From NCBI GenBank assembly GCA_033065855.1, contig JAVXUO010000201.1, positions 1-64,000 of the forward strand: DNA of 64,000 bases, in the 5' to 3' direction. The translations under genes and the position numbers were made by a program. Origin of the DNA: Escallonia rubra. Taxonomy: Eukaryota; Streptophyta; Magnoliopsida; Escalloniales; Escalloniaceae. Below, piece by piece: positions 58,918-64,000 of this stretch. Positions within the stretch are counted from its first letter, which is position 1; every line of letters begins with the position of its first letter. Under the pieces are notes generated by a model, which was given only the letters and a program-made list of their open reading frames with translations, had not been told where the DNA came from and searched no databases.

Positions 58918-60195
58918 TGAGCAAATTAGAGCAGCACGCGGCCACCAGATGATTCAAGTACCTGCAGTGACGACGCAGCAAAAGTAAGAGAGATGAATGG
59001 AGAGAGAATAGAGGCTCCCACATAGGCTGTCTATAGGGACGAAAATGAAAATACAAACGTGAAACCCTAGGCTTATTCACACGAGCTGTCGTGCACAGGG
59101 ATGCGTGTGTGAGGCAAATCTATACTATATATACGAGTCACCGTGACACATGCGATGTGTGTGCAAAAAATCTATTGGCCAAAGGAATTAGCAAAAACCG
59201 TTCTACCCTCCTAAGTTTAACCCCATGACCTCCGAAACTGCATCTTTTTATATTCCTTTTCAAAAACTGGCTCTACTCTAATTGCTTTAACTTCTGTTCC
59301 ATAGCGGCATATCCAGGCAAGCTGTCCTCACTTCATCCATATCCTTGATTTTGTTCATATGAGGAAAAGCTGAAAGGGTTACACATAAACAATGGGTACA
59401 ATCCATCTGTGACGAACCAGTAGTTCTTGAAGCTGCGGTGGAAGCTTTTCAAGGCGTTAGGTGGGCATTTTGGGGGATGTTGGGAGGGGGAAGGGAGAGG
59501 CCATGTTTGCGTGTTGTGTGTCTATGGGGAAGGGAGGTGTGGATGGGTGTGTGTGTATGCGTGCGTGTGTAGATGTCTGTGTGTCTTTGTTGCCTCTACT
59601 CAATCCATGCAGCATGGAAAGGCACACATGTGACAAGAAAATCTTCCACCGCGCCACCTCTCTCGCGCTTATCTTACGTTAAGATCCCCCATTTACGCAT
59701 ACCAGAACATTGCATAAGCCATGCACCCCTTTAATTCCTCCACATATGTCAAACTTGCCAGAATAATCAACAACCCATAGAAGGTAATAGGCAGAACCTT
59801 GCATAAGCCATGCACCCCTTTAACTCCTCCCCATATGTCAATCTGCCACCACATGTGTCCATCCATGACATTCTTAAAACGGTAATACACAGAGTTTGTC
59901 TCCTTAACAATGTGTTGTACTCTGTATATTCTCTATATTCGTAACCTTTTTTCTTAATTTTCTTTTTCTCTTATATTGTTTTGCCTATATTTCACACGAT
60001 AATATGTTTTTCACACCAGGTTTGTGAGTGGTTGGAAGTATCTTTGCGCTCATCCTTGGAAATACATGGACCTAAGTGCAAGGAAGATTTTATGTCCATC
60101 AAAATCATATGTGAGAAGAAGAGCTGGTTCCCCAACCTTACTGAACATTGGGGTTTGGGTGGGTGGGGGTGTGAGTGGGTCATACATTCTTTGCC
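58918..60195. other. Gene-free stretch with short repeats
   Basis: 59,440-59,590 is GT-rich with open frames that look like composition artefacts. ttgcataagccatgcacccc occurs at 59,710 and 59,799 in an ~89-bp tandem repeat. Confidence 0.5.
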
Positions 60196-60385
60196 TCTTT
60201 TGCGTCTCTATGAATAGAAGCACTGAATGTTCCGTTAAGTTGTTAATGACCTTTTGCACCGAAAAGATTCATTAGGTTTGATTTTTGTAGCAATTACCAG
60301 GTTATTTTGACTGATATAAATTTTACTCGTGTACCCATTAAATTTTGGTCGTAAAGTTCAAACTAAATTTATCTATATCTGCTTC
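60196..60385 (+). repeat. Diverged copy of the KOC1 3' flank (partner 10,335-10,540)
   Basis: Shared ordered blocks: tttgc.tct.tatg, aatgttyc/tg, gatgaccttytgcac (here aatgaccttttgcac), attaggtttgatttt, actgatat.aattttactcgtgt and taaagttc. The KOC1 coding region itself is not duplicated here. Confidence 0.7.
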
Positions 60386-60840
60386 GACATTTTTCTTGAG
60401 AATGACCTATCAATCTTCCAAACATGCCAATAGGCTGGGTAAGTGGTAGAGTACCGGGGCTCAGAAAATCTTCCAACGCACTAATTTGGTAAATCTGACC
60501 CTAAATAAAACCCGACCTAAAACGATCGGCCTGAAAACTTTGAGAGTCAACTTATCAAGTTCGTCTCAAGCTTGAAGACAAATGAAAATGAATGCTGACG
60601 AGAGAAAAGACGGTAGCAGCTTAGGGTGTGCAAGGCGGTGACGGCTTAGGATTTGAACGGCGATGGTGGCTTAGAAATCCAAATCAGCTTTTGTTTTGAA
60701 AAAAAATCCAGTCACGTTTTTTGAAAAATTCAAATACTTTTTCTTGCTTCAATAAATTCCTAAATAAGTATAGGCCTTATACACATTGGGCCCCTAGTCT
60801 TCGGTCGGTCAGTACTGAAGGCCCGTACATTCTCATGCTC

Positions 60841-60851
60841 TATATATATAA
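60841..60851 (+). promoter_or_regulatory. TATA box of the DOG1-domain gene
   Basis: ctctatatatataaca lies about 140 bases before the start codon. The bases in between contain no earlier ATG that would stay open long, fitting a short leader. Confidence 0.6.
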
Positions 60852-60984
60852 CAAACTAAATTAGAGCAAAGAAAGAGAAAACATTTCATGGACTTTTTGC
60901 GTTTTGCGATTCCGCTTCTTCGCTTCAGAGAGAAAGAACAAGAAAGCGAGAGAGAAGAGACTGAGAGAGAACAGTGAAAGGGAT

Positions 60985-63152
60985 ATGAAGAGGGTGTTAT
61001 CTCTACCTCTTATGTAAGTTGGATTACATTTCCTCCTTCGTGTAGTATTAATTTTCTTTTCTTTTTCTTCGTTTTCTGACCAACCAAACGCTCGCTTTTC
61101 AGGAAACACAGCGCAGGAACTGATCATGCAAGATGGAAAGAGTGTGGAAAGAATGGAGTGTTACACAAGCATAAAGAAGAAGATGGCGGGGATGAAATCG
61201 ATGACGTGGAAGAGCAAGTCCAGTGTATCACCCTCCACAAACGTGAACCAACGAAACGAGGTAAAACTAAAATACCCACGAAAGTTTCTTTATTGTATGA
61301 TCAAATGATTACTGATTTCCATCTAGGAAGATTGTAGTAAAATCGTGCTTTGGCTACTTCCGTGGTTGGCATTGTATGAACATCCGTTCGTTTCTTGGTT
61401 GCTTATCTTCTTGAAAACCTTCAAGGGTTTCTTTTTTTCTTGAAAACCCATAAGGAACTTTGCCTCTTTGATACTGTATCTTCGTTTTATTGTGTAAAAA
61501 CTTGAGTTTGGTAAATTTGAGTGGATGGTTTCTTGTATCCCGATTAAAGACCTGATTCTAGTTGTTTGAGTCATTATACTTGTCTCACCCTCCAATCATT
61601 GAGTTGACCAGTCTCTTCTGATTTGGCTCTCTATAAATCCGTCTTCTTTGTAATTAAGGAAGATACCACTTCTAGACTAACCAAAACGATTATTGCAAAT
61701 TAGTATTTATATAGGAGCAGTGAAGCTAGTTTGATGGTTGAGATAATAACTCAATAATAACTGTTTATTATTCCTGTTGGCTTAGAGTTCAAGAGTTCTT
61801 TCCCAACACTGGCAGTGGGGATTGAACGCCATCTCATTTGCATCACGGGTGCGTGAGGAACTTCTGTAGGCGGTCACAGCGAAATCGCTGTTGCCACTCA
61901 GTGGTGTAGAAGCACTTGAGAAGTTGTTATTGAAGGGATTAATTTCAAGAAAATAGGATTCAAGAGATTGGAGTACCAAGATCCTTTACAATAACCATCT
62001 AGATAGGAACTTCTTGTGTCAGAGTAATAAGATAGTCTATTTGTTCTGATAACCAGATCAAACTTGTTTTGAATTTATACCTGCCGTCACTCTTTGAAGG
62101 AGCGACTCTTCACCACTTTGGCTGGCATTTACGAGTGGTGAACAATTTGCCCTTTGGAGAATTTTTATCTTGGGGAATAGTTTCAATGGATATGCTGGAT
62201 ATCTTCACTCTGACTGACCATTAGTGTTCGACTCACCTGATACTTGCATGCGTGCTTTAAATTTACGAAAAAAATCAATAGCAGTTATGGCATTGTGATG
62301 GTACTACCTGCCCATACTTTAGGCTGATAGCTAATATTTAATCAGGTGAAGATCAATCTTGGGAGAATTATGGACTATGGAGGCAAGAACAAAAGATGAG
62401 AGCAGCGAGGCTAGAGAAACAGCTGAAAGCAAGGTGGGCTCTTGAGGAGCTAATTGAGGAGCAGCTGAACCGTTTCAATGCCCTTTACAATCAGAAGACA
62501 ATGGTCCCAACCAGGCTCAGGGATGTATCCCAGATTCTCATGCCCAAGGGGTCTCCAGCTCATGAACTGGCTACCCTGGCCTGGTTGGGCGACTGGCGGC
62601 CCTCTGCCGTTTTGGACCTCCTCCGCTCGCTAGCCCGCTCCTCATCCTCGTTGTCATCGTCCTTATCAGACACTGCTGGCATCGAGCGTATTCTAAATCA
62701 GCTGATCCACGACATACGAATCGAGGAGGCCGTGATTGATGAGGAAATGACTGAGATCCAAGCCACTTGCATTCTCCACCTCCCTTTTGCTCCAATCAAA
62801 AACCGATTGGACGGGCCTGCGTTGGCTTTTGTCCAGTCTGAGTTCAAGAAGATCCATCGAGTCATCACTAAGGCCCAAAAGCTCAGGTCCGATTCGACTC
62901 TCCTTACGATTATACCTGCAGAAGCAACTGTAATAACTATTCAGACCTGTGGCAGTTGGTCTAAAGAAGGCATGCGTATTTTTATGTAACAGGTTCAAGG
63001 CATTGCAGTTGGTGGTGAAGAAGGTACTAAATCAAACCGATGCTGCAGAATTCCTAGTTGCATTTGCAAGAATCCAAGACCTCATTCACCAGTTCGCCAC
63101 ACAGCACAAATTGCGAAAAGGTCCAGTTTCAGTGCCTGTTACGGCCCCCTAG
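60985..63152 (+). CDS. DOG1-domain protein
   Basis: Exons 60,985-61,013, 61,103-61,260, 62,346-62,886 and 62,993-63,152 join to 295 residues with GT..AG borders and matching phases. The first ~60 residues are charged and acidic-basic (KHKEEDGGDEIDDVEEQ). From about residue 66 the chain is helical with WRQEQKMRAARLEKQ, then LATLAWLGDWRPSAVLDLL, EEAVIDEEMTEIQ, and a C-terminal VVKKVLNQTDAAEFLVAFARI. The WLGDWRPS motif and the final helix match the DOG1 domain of plant seed-dormancy, TGA-factor-related and pollen-aperture proteins. There is no bZIP region. It lacks the usual N-terminal F..W segment, so it is not DOG1 itself. Exact orthology is not established. Confidence 0.8.
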
Positions 63153-63360
63153 TGTCTAGTTGATGCAATTGGGACATGACATTGGAGAAGTTACACGAAA
63201 TGTGATTAGGGGGAAGTAGAAAAAACCATAGACAAGTGAACAACAAAAGCTATGCAGCACAGTTTTGAGGACCATTACTAGGTCTGGCATATTGGACATT
63301 TCCAATCCCAGATGATAAGATCAAATGTATGAACATGGTACTTTTGTGTAAATATGGATG

Positions 63361-63366
63361 AATAAA
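63361..63366 (+). terminator. Polyadenylation signal of the DOG1-domain gene
   Basis: aataaa about 210 bases after the stop, followed by T/A-rich sequence. Confidence 0.55.
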
Positions 63367-63369
63367 ACT

Positions 63370-64000
63370 ATTATATACTCCAGAATTAGCAATTAGCAAG
63401 TTCTTTGCATGCTGGCCAACCGTTTGTGTTTATGTTTCTGCAATAGCTTGTATCTTGGAAATTGAAGGTCCTTAAAGAGGAAGTCTATGATAATAAATAA
63501 CTTTAAATTACTTGGAATAAGGAGTTACATGGTTATGATCGGAGGAAAAAGCACGTGACTGGTTTGCTAAAATGTTTTTGAGATTTATTTGGTTTCGTCG
63601 TGTTGAAAATTGATCGTTCTACTTGGCGTTGTACCATCTGTTTCCAAGGCATGTTCATTAACTGTGGCCATTGTTAACATACTTATCTCTTACCTTAATC
63701 TCAACTGAGTTACTTCTCCGTTTCACAAATCTTATCCTCTTTGACGCTTCTATGAGTGTTTAGGACTGTCTTCAATGAATTGAACTTACATTGTTAATTA
63801 GGCAAGAGCAATATAAGCGGATGTTTACACTTAACATCGAAGGCCACGGGGGCCTATGCAGGTTAAGCCTCCCCGTCCCTAATATCCCACGAGATTCGAT
63901 GATGTGACCTGCGCGTGACCAAGAGAGACCTTCATTATTGGGATATTCTTACCATTGTCATCTAACCAGCCCACCAAAATGGCCCCCAAGTCCTAAAAGC
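63370..64000. other. Gene-free end of the window
   Basis: No gene recognised. 63,840-63,930 is locally GC-richer (gccacgggggcctatgcagg), source unknown. Confidence 0.5.

Noticed and set aside
59427..59682. Overlapping Cys/Val/Gly-rich ORFs
   Set aside because: GT-rich low-complexity sequence.
62396..62989. Single-exon reading of the DOG1-domain ORF through 62,887-62,992
   Set aside because: A GT..AG intron there restores the conserved KLR-FKALQLVVKKVL continuation of the domain; the unspliced frame stops early.
1..64000. tRNA genes or CRISPR arrays
   Set aside because: No cloverleaf-compatible A/B boxes and no regularly spaced identical repeats with unique spacers were seen by eye; the tandem repeats present have no spacers.

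Overview
This is a piece of a flowering-plant (eudicot-type) nuclear genome. The DNA is AT-rich, genes are sparse and split by GT..AG introns, and retrotransposons, DNA transposons, microsatellites and organelle-derived fragments are frequent. One undetermined base (n, about 12,058) points to a draft assembly. The species cannot be named from the sequence. Two of the gene models have clear relatives in plants: a KOC1-type kinase and a DOG1-domain protein.

Layout. 1-3,850: two terminal-inverted-repeat elements. The second is a complete Mutator-like element with a perfect 9-bp target duplication, sitting directly upstream of the KOC1-like gene. 3,850-10,400: KOC1-like outer-chloroplast-membrane protein kinase gene, plus strand, five exons including one leader exon. 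10,400-17,500: no convincing gene; CT-rich DNA, a Helitron-like end, a tandem duplication and a triplicated microsatellite-bearing unit. 17,500-26,200: a decayed L1-type LINE split by a nested 2.9-kb gag-protease-only LTR element, lying between two copies of the 3' end of an ankyrin gene. 25,892-32,253: ankyrin gene 1, minus strand. 32,557-33,440: its probable 5' region, duplicated at 57.5-58.4 kb. 33.5-39.8 kb: CACTA transposase debris with a recognisable terminus, a palindromic-motif array holding a long hairpin, and tandem Helitron-like units. 40,553-47,097: ankyrin gene 2, plus strand, with a plastid-DNA chimera in its last intron. 48,761-52,190: ankyrin gene 3, minus strand, with a one-base frame discrepancy at a splice junction. 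52,796-58,917: solo LTR, broken coding scraps, decayed copia gag, the orphan ankyrin 5' copy and a second solo LTR. 60,985-63,152: DOG1-domain gene, plus strand, four exons, with TATA box and poly(A) signal.

The most notable biology is the local family of three ankyrin-containing genes. Exon lengths and most splice phases are shared: 70/70/72 nt for one internal exon, 390/387/387 for another, 83/83/86 for a third, and 267/258/267 for the last. Detached copies of the same gene's ends lie at 17.5 kb and 57.5 kb. The family's function is not recognised. All exon boundaries were read by eye from splice signals and paralog comparison and have not been checked against transcripts.
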